From Macrosoma leucophasiata (Eukaryota; Arthropoda; Insecta; Lepidoptera; Hedylidae), in contig JAWQUS010000008.1 in NCBI GenBank assembly GCA_036365455.1, positions 22,303,501 to 22,367,500 of the forward strand: 64,000 nt of DNA. The letters run 5' to 3'. The translations under genes were made by a program, and so were the position numbers. How positions within the stretch are numbered: the stretch's first letter is position 1; each line of letters begins with the position of its first letter. This document shows positions 41,069 through 64,000 of this stretch, one piece after another. The notes beneath the pieces were generated by a model. The model did not search any database. It worked only from the letters and a program-made list of their open reading frames with translations, and was not told the DNA's origin.

Positions 41069-41400
41069 CAAATGTAGATATACTTGAAGAGGTTAAGAGT
41101 GACATAGGCTACCTTTTGTCTCCTTAAATTCTCCGACCTTAAAATAGGGGCTGGAAATTTGTATGGCGTATTCAAAAGTTTTCAAGGTAGAACGTTAAAA
41201 CTTGGTATGCGAACTCTTTGAGCCTAACAAACAATACGTGCATTTTTGTTTAGAAATCTGCCTTAATCCCCTTAAAAAAGGCGGTTTTATTTGTATTATG
41301 TTGCTACATGGCCACAATATAAAAAGGTTAAATCACTGTAACCTTTAACATATCAACGTCGTTTAAAACACTCGTGTGATGTGGGTCTAAATTTAGCATC

Positions 41401-56018
<14,618 letters not shown>

Positions 56019-56215
56019 GATTGATATATTTAGATATTAATAAAAACAATCGCTACGCGCTATTATTTAAATCCACACTTTGTACACATCCGACTTACGT
56101 CACTATTGCACGCAAATGACAATTGTTTGCTCAAGAATTTCCTTTTATTTGGCGCATGAAGGCATGAGTGAACGAACTTAGCTGATATTTACGTATTCAA
56201 CTTTTAGCAGGAAAA
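56019..56215 (-). promoter_or_regulatory. Conserved upstream block of Ldh first exon a
   Basis: Counterpart of 55142-55340, with CGACTTACGTCACTATTGCA and GCAAATGACAATTGTTTGCT. The two copies have diverged but keep order and spacing. Confidence 0.4.
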
Positions 56216-56289
56216 TCTCACATTAGTATATCGTCCATAAAATAAAATACGTTTTTTTTACTGAAACTAAAACCTCTCCCCCTGAGTAT

Positions 56290-56925
56290 GACAATTTTTT
56301 AATTATGTCTCTAGTCAGCACGGGGTCCAATTAAAACCCCGGCCCTTTGTCAGGCTTGCGCGGCGTGGGCACATGGGAGACCCAACACGTAGAGGCCCAT
56401 TTGAGAACTTTGATCCACTTTGTAATGGGTTATATTCGGCGGGACCTCTCTCTGACTGCATCAATAGTTAATACAGGCACAGACAGACCCCGCAGAATAT
56501 ATGGGACTATTGTGATGATAAATGACTCACCAAACTTTGGACTATGTGGGTGAACTGAGGGGACTAGCTGGCTGAGCCTATGGAGTGAGATCCGGCACCT
56601 GCCTATATTCAACATCTCACGTTATTGAATCATACTTTAGTCAGGTGGCCAAAAGCCAACCCTCGACGGGGGGGCAACACTGGCATGAGAGGCTGGGGGT
56701 GTCGAGATGTGCGGCACCGGTTTCACCATCACGAGCGAGTAATCTCAATCTCGGAGCGGGCTTCCCCGCTATCACGCCATTAGACATTTCCACCCCCGAG
56801 TGTATGGCTTTTGCAGAAAGTTCTCTCAGAGGAATTCGAGATGATGGTAGGGGGTAGTGTCGCTACTCACCAACAGCTCGCCACAAGCTGCTCCGCCCCT
56901 TAATCACATTATTATTATTATTTTG
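56290..56925. repeat. GC-rich unclassified repeat with an (ATT)n tail
   Basis: A compact GC-rich block in AT-rich DNA, ending GCTGCTCCGCCCCTTAATCA then CATTATTATTATTATT. The tail style suggests a retroelement end. Open frames in it are short and lack recognisable motifs. Confidence 0.4.
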
Positions 56926-57534
56926 GTTTTAAATATTAATTAAAAATATTTTAATGTACTGCGAACGTCGCGTTTCCATGGACCGTCCCCCTGTCATATT
57001 ATGTCACGCCCAGCGAGACCCCTGCCCCCCTTTGTATGCAAACGTATTTGATGGACGACTCCTAATGGAGGATAGTAGAACCGAATTCAGCCGGATAGGT
57101 ATCACTATATAGCATATTCGTACAGTAGAGTCAGTAAAGTTGGTCTCCAGTGATTGCCAGTTTAAAGTAAAGAGATAGACCTTTTTTAGCTTTATTCAAA
57201 TAGTTATTTTTAAATACTGGCGTATTGTAACTAGGTATTAGCAGATAATATTTAATGCTATTAGCGAACAAATTATACTTATTATTCCAATTTAAACACA
57301 ATGTTAATAGATTATCGGCTAAAATTAGGCTTAAATTGTTTTAGGTCCAATGCAATTGCTAGTGTATTGTCAATATACCTACTTTATTTGTTAACTCAAA
57401 TTCACTTTAAGACGTTGGTTTTTACGCTTTTTATGAGAGTTGCATTTCTTCTCAAGTATTAATCCTATCCGCATAAGCTTCGGGGCTTCAGCTAACACAA
57501 TTGTATACTTGAACTGTAGCATTAAGTACCAATA

Positions 57535-57597
57535 TTAGGTAATGCGGTGGTGCATTCGCCCGCGAACTCCATCACTGGACCTCTACCACCAGTAGAA
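57535..57597 (-). repeat. Family R1 terminal fragment
   Basis: TAGGTAATGCGGTGGTGCAT to CTCTACCACCAGTAG. Confidence 0.6.
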
Positions 57598-58017
57598 AGT
57601 AACACAGAAGTATTAGTAGTAAGTACATATTTTCTTTTAATTTGTAGTTCAGACTATCATCATAAGTTTCAGCCAGCACAGTTGTACACAATAATTAGTG
57701 GTCGTGTCTGCACTCTGCCTGCATCATTTAAAGCACGCGATAAAAATCTCGACGATCAACGAAATACTGCACATTCTTGGCGTTTGTTTATAAATAACAC
57801 AAACAAAAATAAATTAATTGCGCTCACTTTACAGGAGAAGGTCATGAAGATCGAATTAATCCGAATAATTGTACTTACGATTAAGCCTTGAGTTAGTTAC
57901 TTATAGCCACATTAACAATTAATTAATATCATTGTAATGGTGTTCGATTCTAGAATACATTCGATCACTAAAACCACCACTTGAATGTATTGATAAACTA
58001 TCAAACTACCAACAATA

Positions 58018-58072
58018 TACCAACGCTACCAACATTCCTAATATCATATTAGGAATGTTGGTAGCGTTGGTA
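58018..58072. repeat. Perfect palindrome, 27-bp arms with a 1-bp centre
   Basis: 58018-58044 (TACCAACGCTACCAACATTC...) is the exact reverse complement of 58046-58072; only base 58045 is unpaired. It could form a cruciform in DNA or a hairpin in RNA. Confidence 0.9.
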
Positions 58073-58313
58073 GAGACGTCATTATAAACAAGTAGTCTGA
58101 CATGTACCTACCTAGGCAATACAGTTGCCGTACTATGAGATCATCCTTGTTAGGTGTAATGTGTACATTTGGACGTTCAGAGTGACTCTACAAATTGTAG
58201 AGCTTGTAATAATTTTTATTTACAAAAATGTTTTTACATATGTATTAAATATGATTTTAACAACATATCATATTTAAATAATATTATAATAAATTTGATA
58301 CCTACTTAAACAT

Positions 58314-58462
58314 TAACCCCTTTTTCATAAACGTACATTAGATACGTTTTAGCTATAGAATGCTTTGTCTTTGTCAGTTGAATTGTCAAATGTGCAGGAT
58401 AGAAAAGGACAAAGGAGAGTTTAGCAACACTTTAGCTAAAATACGTTTATGATTAAGGGGGT
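58314..58462. mobile_element. Foldback MITE
   Basis: Left ACCCCTTTTTCATAAACGTA mirrored on the right by TACGTTTATGATTAAGGGGG, with TTTTAGCTA / TAGCTAAAA also pairing inside. About 150 bp, non-coding. Confidence 0.7.
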
Positions 58463-59026
58463 AAATATTTATAAGATTGAACTTTAATGCGCCGACTTAA
58501 ACACTTGGTGGCTAACCCAGTAAATAAGTCGGATTTCGTACCGCAGTGCATTCTTTACCAATCTACTTCGGGTTTCAGATTTTTTTATTAATTAGGTTTA
58601 TAAGATAATGATATATATACCTATTGTGACGCAAGGGGAACCTTTGCGTTAGGTAGCTTTACATAATTAGAAAAAGGTAATATAAACCCAGAACAATAAG
58701 CAGAACCTAATTAAATATAGTTACCTATTACGTTTTTATATTACAAGCCTTTACCTACAAATTTATCTGTAAAACAGTGTCTTATTATTATGGACTAACT
58801 AACTAACAGAAAACAATGTAAGCTCTTACCTACACATACTGCAAGCGTGATCTAAAAGTAAGCAGTAGTTTAAAACTCTTACCAACAAAGTTTGAGTACA
58901 TTGACACAGTCGTTAATTTTCAAAACGCATAGGATAACTCTATCAAACAACGTCAAAGGGACCTCGGGCTGCATTTTGGCGTATACAAGGTATTGAGTAA
59001 ATTATTACTTACAACTATTGTTGCAG

Positions 59027-59184
59027 ATCCGTGCAGCGGGTCACGTAGTGTCAGTAGAGGATGGTGTAGTTCTTGTGATTGTGAGCGCGTCTCGCACGCC
59101 GCCGGCTACAGCGCGGCGCCCGCTCAAGGTGACCTTCAACATTCGTTTTGGACGCCGCGCCATCGCGCATGTCCGAATCAAAAG
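59027..59184 (+). CDS. Orphan internal-exon candidate, gene unknown
   Basis: A GC-rich segment in AT-rich DNA with a strong acceptor (ACTATTGTTGCAG) and a weaker donor (AAAAG|GTACTC). The frame that continues from the acceptor is open throughout: IRAAGHVVSVEDGVVLVIVS, ASRTPPATARRPLKVTFNIR, FGRRAIAHVRIKR. No family recognised. The opposite strand also has a short open frame, so strand and reality are uncertain. No partner exon was identified. Confidence 0.35.
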
Positions 59185-59759
59185 GTACTCCACCCACCAA
59201 AACCAACCTTAGCTCCACAATCCAAGGCTCACTCTCCCGCGCAGCGCCACCTTTGATACAGGATCACAATTTCACAATATATGAAATGGCGGTATATTTT
59301 AATGCTGCACTGAACGAAATAGTGTTTTTTGCTATTAGGAATGCATACACAGTATCGTGGAGTCGATACGCGTCATGGGGCATGATATCATTGATTTTGA
59401 TACAGCGAATCAATGCTGATAATAAATAAGTACATACCTACCTAGGTACTTGAATATTTGCGCAATAGTACGTACCTGCCCATGTATGAGACGGTTGTTA
59501 TCAACAACCTACAGTTATTATTGTAGGTACAAACAAGGATTCGTGTTTCATATTCATGAATCACACAAAAATCGAAATTAAATAGGTAGGTAGGTATGAC
59601 CATCATTCGCATTTCCATCCATTTTGGATTAGTTTTATTAACATTGTTATATAAATCTGCTAAAAATTATAAGTAAGCACCTACTTAGGTAGGTACTTAT
59701 CAGACAAAACTTCAATTCAAAAAAGCAGATTCGAGTGATGCGACTGGTCCAATCTACTA

Positions 59760-59968
59760 TTTTTTTTATTGCAATGGAAGTGACAAACAAGCATGCAGTT
59801 CACATTGATGTTAAGTGATGACTACAGCCTATAGACATCCACAATAAGACCATGGTTAAAATGCAGATGCGTTACCACTTGACCAGAACACGATAGTGAT
59901 GAACTCTACCAAAGTATATTAGGTAATGCCTACGTCCGCGAGCTCCGTCACTGGAGCTCTACCACTGA
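59760..59968 (-). repeat. Family R1 copy, shortened
   Basis: T-rich left end, GACAAACAAGCATGCAGTTC to GGAGCTCTACCACTGATGAT, with the middle deleted. Confidence 0.7.
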
Positions 59969-60899
59969 TGATAATCTCTATGATAAGATTTGCTCTATAC
60001 CTAGTGAGTTTATGGTGAGTTTAAAGTGGTTTAAAGTACCTTGTAAATCTATTCTACTAACTCTACTTTCTACGTAAGGCATTTACGTAAAAACTACCTG
60101 TATTTATCCATTCTAATGTAATGCCGAATACTAGCCATATTACTACCGAGTGGGTATTAAAATGGTTAGTGTTCGGAATTACACCATTTCGGTTGAAACA
60201 GCATAAGGCTGTGAGTCATGCACTTGCGCACGGCCACTCAGCTGTTGACGCTGAGACCGGTTCAGAGAAAATCCCGTCGCGTGCACGGTCTACGTGATTT
60301 TAGGATCGTCAGCACATTGTCTAGAATTCTATAGGTAGGTATATCTATAACGGTCTGCATTTAGGCATAATTTTTGGCATGTTTTTACACAAAGTGTAAC
60401 TAATCTAATTTTGGATTATTAATGAAACTTAACTACAAATATCAAATTTACTTAAAATTTCAATTGTTTTAAGTGAGTAATGTTAGTAAATAAGTTGGTA
60501 GGTCCCTTTTTATTCCTGAATTTTTGTCTACTAATAATATAATGCTTAGGAAAAAACTGTGTCTCTCTGGTACACGATCTGAACTGTGATTTGAGTAATG
60601 TGAAGTTAATTGGTGAGGTTGAATGTCTTTTATGAGAATAATTCCCCACCCTCACCTAAGATCACTTTTTTTTAAATTAGCGGTATAGGTAGGTATAAGG
60701 AAACGGGAAAATTTCCTCCGGAACCGCTACCGCGCTGTAGGTAGGTATATGTTTATTAATGTGTATGTTTTTAAGGATTAAAAGAAGGAAGAGAGAATTA
60801 ATGAATAAAGGTATCGATCAGTGTATTATTTGTCTTGTAATATTATTCATTGGCACATTGCTAATTGCCATAGGTAGTAAGGCGAGGATCACTAAACTA

Positions 60900-60978
60900 T
60901 TGTATGTATGTATCTTCACGCCAGATCCCTAACGGGGTAGGCAGAGAGTGTGGAACGCCAGATATCCCGGTCCTGAAA
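60900..60978. repeat. Short dispersed repeat (copy 3 of 3)
   Basis: TATGTATCTTCACGCCAGAT...ACGGGGTAGGCAGAGAGTGT...GCCAGATATCCCGGTCCTGA. Confidence 0.65.
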
Positions 60979-61311
60979 CAAAACTATTGTACCTACATAA
61001 ACTGAAATAGATTGTCTACATTCATCGCTATACACCCACCATGGAATCGATTGTAATCGGCTGGATAGGTACCTACGTGATGCATAATGCGTAGGTATCT
61101 TGAAATCACGAGACCATTGTAGATACCTATGCTCTTTGCACGATACAAGCGATGTGTCAGCATCATCACACCACGTGTTGTTGACAAAAGGATTTTTATA
61201 AAAAGAATTTCGTAGTTATAATATAAGGCACAACATTAAAACGGAATACAACGACATAGGTAGGTACCTACTAATATCTAGGTAAGTACAACAACTTAGA
61301 CCCCAGGAGGG

Positions 61312-61657
61312 CAGTGGCGGACTAAGGTCATCAAGGGCTCGGGACGGCATTTGTCATTTGGAGGCCCAGTAGCCTGACGCACGAGCAAAAAAAAGGTCAT
61401 GAGAATTTGGGGTCACGCACCATGCCTGGCCGTTGTCCACCACCTGGACCCTCCCGTATAATTGATACGGTAGATAGATTCTAAAATAAACATCAAGAAG
61501 AACGTGCGAGCATAAAAAAAAAACGAAAAAAATTTCCCTGCGTAAGATCTACAAATCTTTCATGATTCCCATCGACTAGTCGTTGATCTTTGGAGGCCAA
61601 CAGAACCGGACCCTCGTGGTGGATCACCCCTGCCCCTCCCCCATTAGTCCACTACTG
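61312..61657. mobile_element. hAT-like MITE with an 8-bp target-site duplication
   Basis: Left end CAGTGGCGGACTAAGG; right end complement CAGTAGTGGACTAATGG. Flanked by CAGGAGGG (61304-61311) and CAGGAGTG (61658-61665), matching at 7 of 8. The sequence resuming at 61658 is a piece of family R1, so the MITE landed in an R1 copy. Confidence 0.75.
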
Positions 61658-61947
61658 CAGGAGTGGCAACGTATCTACATTGAAATTTCTGGTTTCATAT
61701 AGATGTTTATAGGCTTATATTTACTCGTACTTACCATCGACGGAAACTGTATGCTCATAAAGGAACGTACAGACATTGGGCACAAAAATATGTATTTATT
61801 AATTAGGATCTGTGAGACGTACACGTTACTTACGTACGTGGTTGAGGGTTAATAGAAATTTCAACACACGGACTCTCCTGAATATGATCAATAAAGGTTT
61901 CACCATATTTATTTAAATTACAGGGAGGTTTACGCCCCGTTTACGAA

Positions 61948-62315
61948 GCGCGCATGGCCCAGCGGCTGGTGTAGATCGTAAGCGATCTGCTCGGTTAAGC
62001 ACTACGGGCGCGGTCGGTAGTGTGATGGGTGACCGCTAGTGGCAAATTAAAATGCGCGTTTCCGTGCTTCGGAGGGCACGTTAAGCCGTCGGTCCCGGTT
62101 GCTATCGATAGATAGCAGACGTTAAACCTTGTCGGAGGCCTTATGGGCGGTTTGAAAACATCCGACAGCGGGTTGGCCACTAACCCACCCACCTCCACCA
62201 ATCCGCATTGGAGCAGCGTGGTGGAGTAAGCTCCAGGCCTCCCCCCAAAAAGGGGAGAGATTCGTGCCCAGCAGTGGGACGTATAATGGGTTGCCATTAT
62301 TATTATTATTATTAC
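61948..62315 (+). repeat. SINE with a 5S-rRNA-like segment
   Basis: About 61983-62045 reads CTCGGTTAAGCACTACGGGC, GCGGTCGGTAGTGTGATGGG, TGACCGC, which follows the order of the 3' half of eukaryotic 5S rRNA (TTAAGCA...GGGCGCGGT-AGTA-T-GATGGG-GACCGC). The rest is unrelated and ends GCCCAGCAGTGGGACGTATA then (ATT)n. Sister of 21778-22139. Confidence 0.7.
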
Positions 62316-62834
62316 GCCCCGCTTGCATCAGCCTGGGCGCACGTTCAAACGTTTCGATGGAATAGTTCCACATTGCTAGGTGGGAAAGGGGGATTTCCAC
62401 CCGTTTGGGGTGACACTCGTGATGGTGTTGCACAAACATTGCATTACAAAAATCATAATCATACATTTGTATTGTAAAAATGGTAAGGCGGTGCATTTTG
62501 TTCAAAAATAATGCAAAAATAAATTTGCACTTGGAAAATATTGTGTAATTCCTTGCCCCCCTCAGGACTTAACTCCTCGTCGAGGTTGGTCTCAGGCGTT
62601 TGTCTCAGGTACCTACGTAAAATACTACCTGGGCCAGAGAGACTTTTAACCTCCTAAAGGTTACCTACGCCATTCGGTATTACTTAGATAGACTGTGCTT
62701 TTTTACTATTTCAATGAATTATTGGCATCAGTGATACTAATTTTGAGCTAAGTTAAGAACAAGACCTTTCAGGATCAATTACTTATTCACGACACCAAAA
62801 ACACAATTACCTATTTAATTAAGTTAATTTAAGT

Positions 62835-63005
62835 TGTACGGCCCTGTAATTTCCGGCACAGAGGCATAACACCTTAGGCCTCAGGAGTGGTAACGCATCT
62901 GCATTTTGACCTTGGTCTTTGTGTGGGCGTCTATAGGCTGCAGTCATCACTTAACATCAATGTGAACTACAAGTTAGTATACCACTTCCATTACATAAAA
63001 AAAAA
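62835..63005 (+). repeat. Family R1 copy, 5'-truncated, with poly(A)
   Basis: TACGGCCCTGTAATTTCCGG through CACTTAACATCAATGTGAAC to CCACTTCCATTACAT then an A-run. The terminal A-run shows the retroelement polarity of the family. Confidence 0.75.
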
Positions 63006-63589
63006 ACATAAAATATATTGAAAATTATATTGCAATTATGGGCAATCGCTGGATGATGGCGGCCCAGAACCGTTCGTTGTGGTAATCTTTGAGGGAGACT
63101 TTTGTCCAGCAGTGGACGTCTATAGCAATAGCAGGACGAATTTCGAACTTAATAGAGGTGATTTTTTGTCAGGAAAAATTATCCTTTTTATGATTTATCA
63201 TGTCAACCTAACAACTAAATAGTTATTGTTTCTTTTGATACATATACCTATAATATCGCACATATTCCACCCATTCCCCAGGCCTAGTCGGGGATCTAAG
63301 AGTGTTGGCCTAGGTAATTAGTGACGTGACACTGCAATGCTAGAGCATGGAAACTTTTTGGACAGTAATTTATTGGATGATGACAATAATTTTCATTCGT
63401 TGACTTTTCTTTCTGACATGATATTGATTGCTTGTCTACCATCGATATCTCAACTTTCTGTTGTCGCTGTTGTCTACCAAACCTGACGTTCAAATTGACT
63501 TTTGCGTTATAACACTTAGGAATACGGTAAAAATAATATTCAGACATTATTTAAGTTATCAGATCGCAGCAACATTTTCAACAGGAACA

Positions 63590-63618
63590 ATGAGCACGTG
63601 GAGGATGGCTGGATTGAA
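63590..63618 (+). CDS. Mitochondrial ATP synthase epsilon subunit, first coding exon (partial gene)
   Basis: ATG at 63590 in a good context (AGGAACAATGA) opens MSTWRMAGL plus two bases (AA) before GTAAAA. Metazoan F1 epsilon subunits (stunted in flies, ATP5F1E in humans) are about 50-60 residues and start with a very similar M-x-x-W-R-x-A-G-L followed by tyrosine-containing sequence and an early intron. The remaining exons would lie past base 64000. In the F1 motor the subunit sits in the central stalk and stabilises it. The identity rests on nine residues, so it is tentative. Confidence 0.55.
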
Positions 63619-64000
63619 GTAAAATATTCCTATGCATTAATAAGTAGTTAAAGTTATCGGTGTTGACAGATTCCCTTATTAAGTATCTGACAGAAAATTG
63701 AGGTTAACTTGGATTGTTTACTCGATCCTCAAGAACTTAACCGCAGCAGCTCGGCCAGTTACAGATAACAGTTAAAGTTATGACGTCATTTAACAATTTG
63801 CAAATGGTGCAACTCATTCTTTTACACCGGTAGATACCTACTTATAGCCATTGCAGTCCATTCTTCAACACGCATTGCCACAAACCATACTTTTACCATT
63901 TTCTCCACGTTGCCTGTTTTTAATTACTTACCCACTTCTTGTCCATCATTACTTGCAGTTACATCAACTTTTCGAATATAGCAGCGAAAACTTTACGGAA
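63619..64000 (+). other. Start of the intron after the putative epsilon-subunit exon
   Basis: AT-rich to the end of the window, no acceptor followed by recognisable epsilon-subunit sequence. Confidence 0.4.

Larger units (their letters stand above)
35386..41400. other. Intergenic region between the small gene and LDH
   Basis: Contains the small gene's probable 5' UTR exon edge (36450), a T1 SINE fragment, a 16-bp-arm hairpin (36927-36965), a pogo-like remnant with a nested R1 copy, a GGTTGCACCA-type MITE and a tRNA-related palindromic repeat. About 38.8-40.8 kb is very AT-rich with nothing else recognised. Confidence 0.5.
56216..59026. other. Intergenic region upstream of Ldh
   Basis: Contains a GC-rich unclassified repeat (56290-56925), an R1 fragment (57535-57597), a 55-bp near-perfect palindrome (58018-58072) and a foldback MITE (58314-58462). 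Otherwise AT-rich with nothing recognised. Confidence 0.5.
59185..63589. other. Intergenic or intronic region, repeat-rich
   Basis: Contains R1 copies (59760-59968, 62835-63005, and 61658-61720 as a fragment), the short dispersed repeat (60900-60978), a hAT-like MITE (61312-61657) and the 5S-type SINE (61948-62315). A GC-rich patch near 60190-60300 has no identifiable function. Confidence 0.5.

Noticed and set aside
56347..56857. Open frames in the GC-rich block upstream of LDH
   Set aside because: Short, in conflicting frames, no motifs. The block ends in an (ATT)n tail and looks like a retroelement end.
61983..62045. A 5S rRNA gene
   Set aside because: Only part of the 5S sequence is present, several conserved positions differ, and it is fused to a SINE tail shared with 21778-22139.
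62122..62505. A 127-codon minus-strand open frame
   Set aside because: It runs through the 5S-type SINE and its tail; the product is repeat-derived with no domain.

Overview
This is insect nuclear DNA, most likely from a moth or butterfly (Lepidoptera). Short GC-rich exons sit in long AT-rich introns with GT/AG boundaries, and the intergenic and intronic DNA is packed with SINEs, Helitron-like ends, foldback MITEs, a mariner and a jockey/CR1-type LINE of the kinds common in moth genomes. There are no operons, rRNA genes, CRISPR arrays or plausible functional tRNA genes.

Layout. (1) About 1.0-24.7 kb, + strand: the 3' half of a Trio/Kalirin-type RhoGEF gene. Nine phase-consistent exons encode the end of the second DH domain, the second PH domain, a linker, an Ig domain, an Fn3 domain and a C-terminal protein kinase domain (789 residues, ending at 24655). 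The 5' part of the gene lies before the window. (2) 31.0-31.9 kb, + strand: a small two-exon gene of unknown function. (3) 33.6-35.4 kb, - strand: a small three-exon gene of unknown function, convergent with (2) and perhaps related to it. (4) 41.4-56.0 kb, - strand: a complete L-lactate dehydrogenase gene, 331 residues from the internal ATG. It appears to have two tandemly duplicated alternative first coding exons that would give a 356-residue form. Its introns hold a full-ORF LINE in the same orientation, decayed copies of exon 6, and a tandem duplication that copied part of exon 5. (5) 59.0 kb, + strand: one orphan exon-like segment. (6) 63.6 kb, + strand: the first coding exon of what looks like the mitochondrial ATP synthase epsilon subunit, running off the window.

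Mobile DNA. A decayed mariner (11.1-12.4 kb), a pogo-like remnant (37.3-38.8 kb), the LINE (43.7-47.0 kb), at least two hAT-like and several other foldback MITEs, Helitron-like elements ending in CTAG, three tRNA-related SINE families, a SINE with a 5S-rRNA-like segment, and a roughly 280-bp retroelement-like family present in about 17 copies or fragments. Insertions are often nested.

The genes are not an obvious functional unit. Trio would relay signals to Rho-family GTPases and the cytoskeleton, LDH interconverts pyruvate and lactate in the cytosol, and ATP synthase epsilon belongs to the mitochondrial F1 motor. The most interesting signals are the duplicated LDH first exons with their conserved upstream blocks, the insect Trio that keeps a divergent Ig-Fn3-kinase tail, a phase-compatible alternative Trio terminal exon, and the two small unrecognised genes. 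All calls were made by reading the sequence; no database search or alignment program was run.
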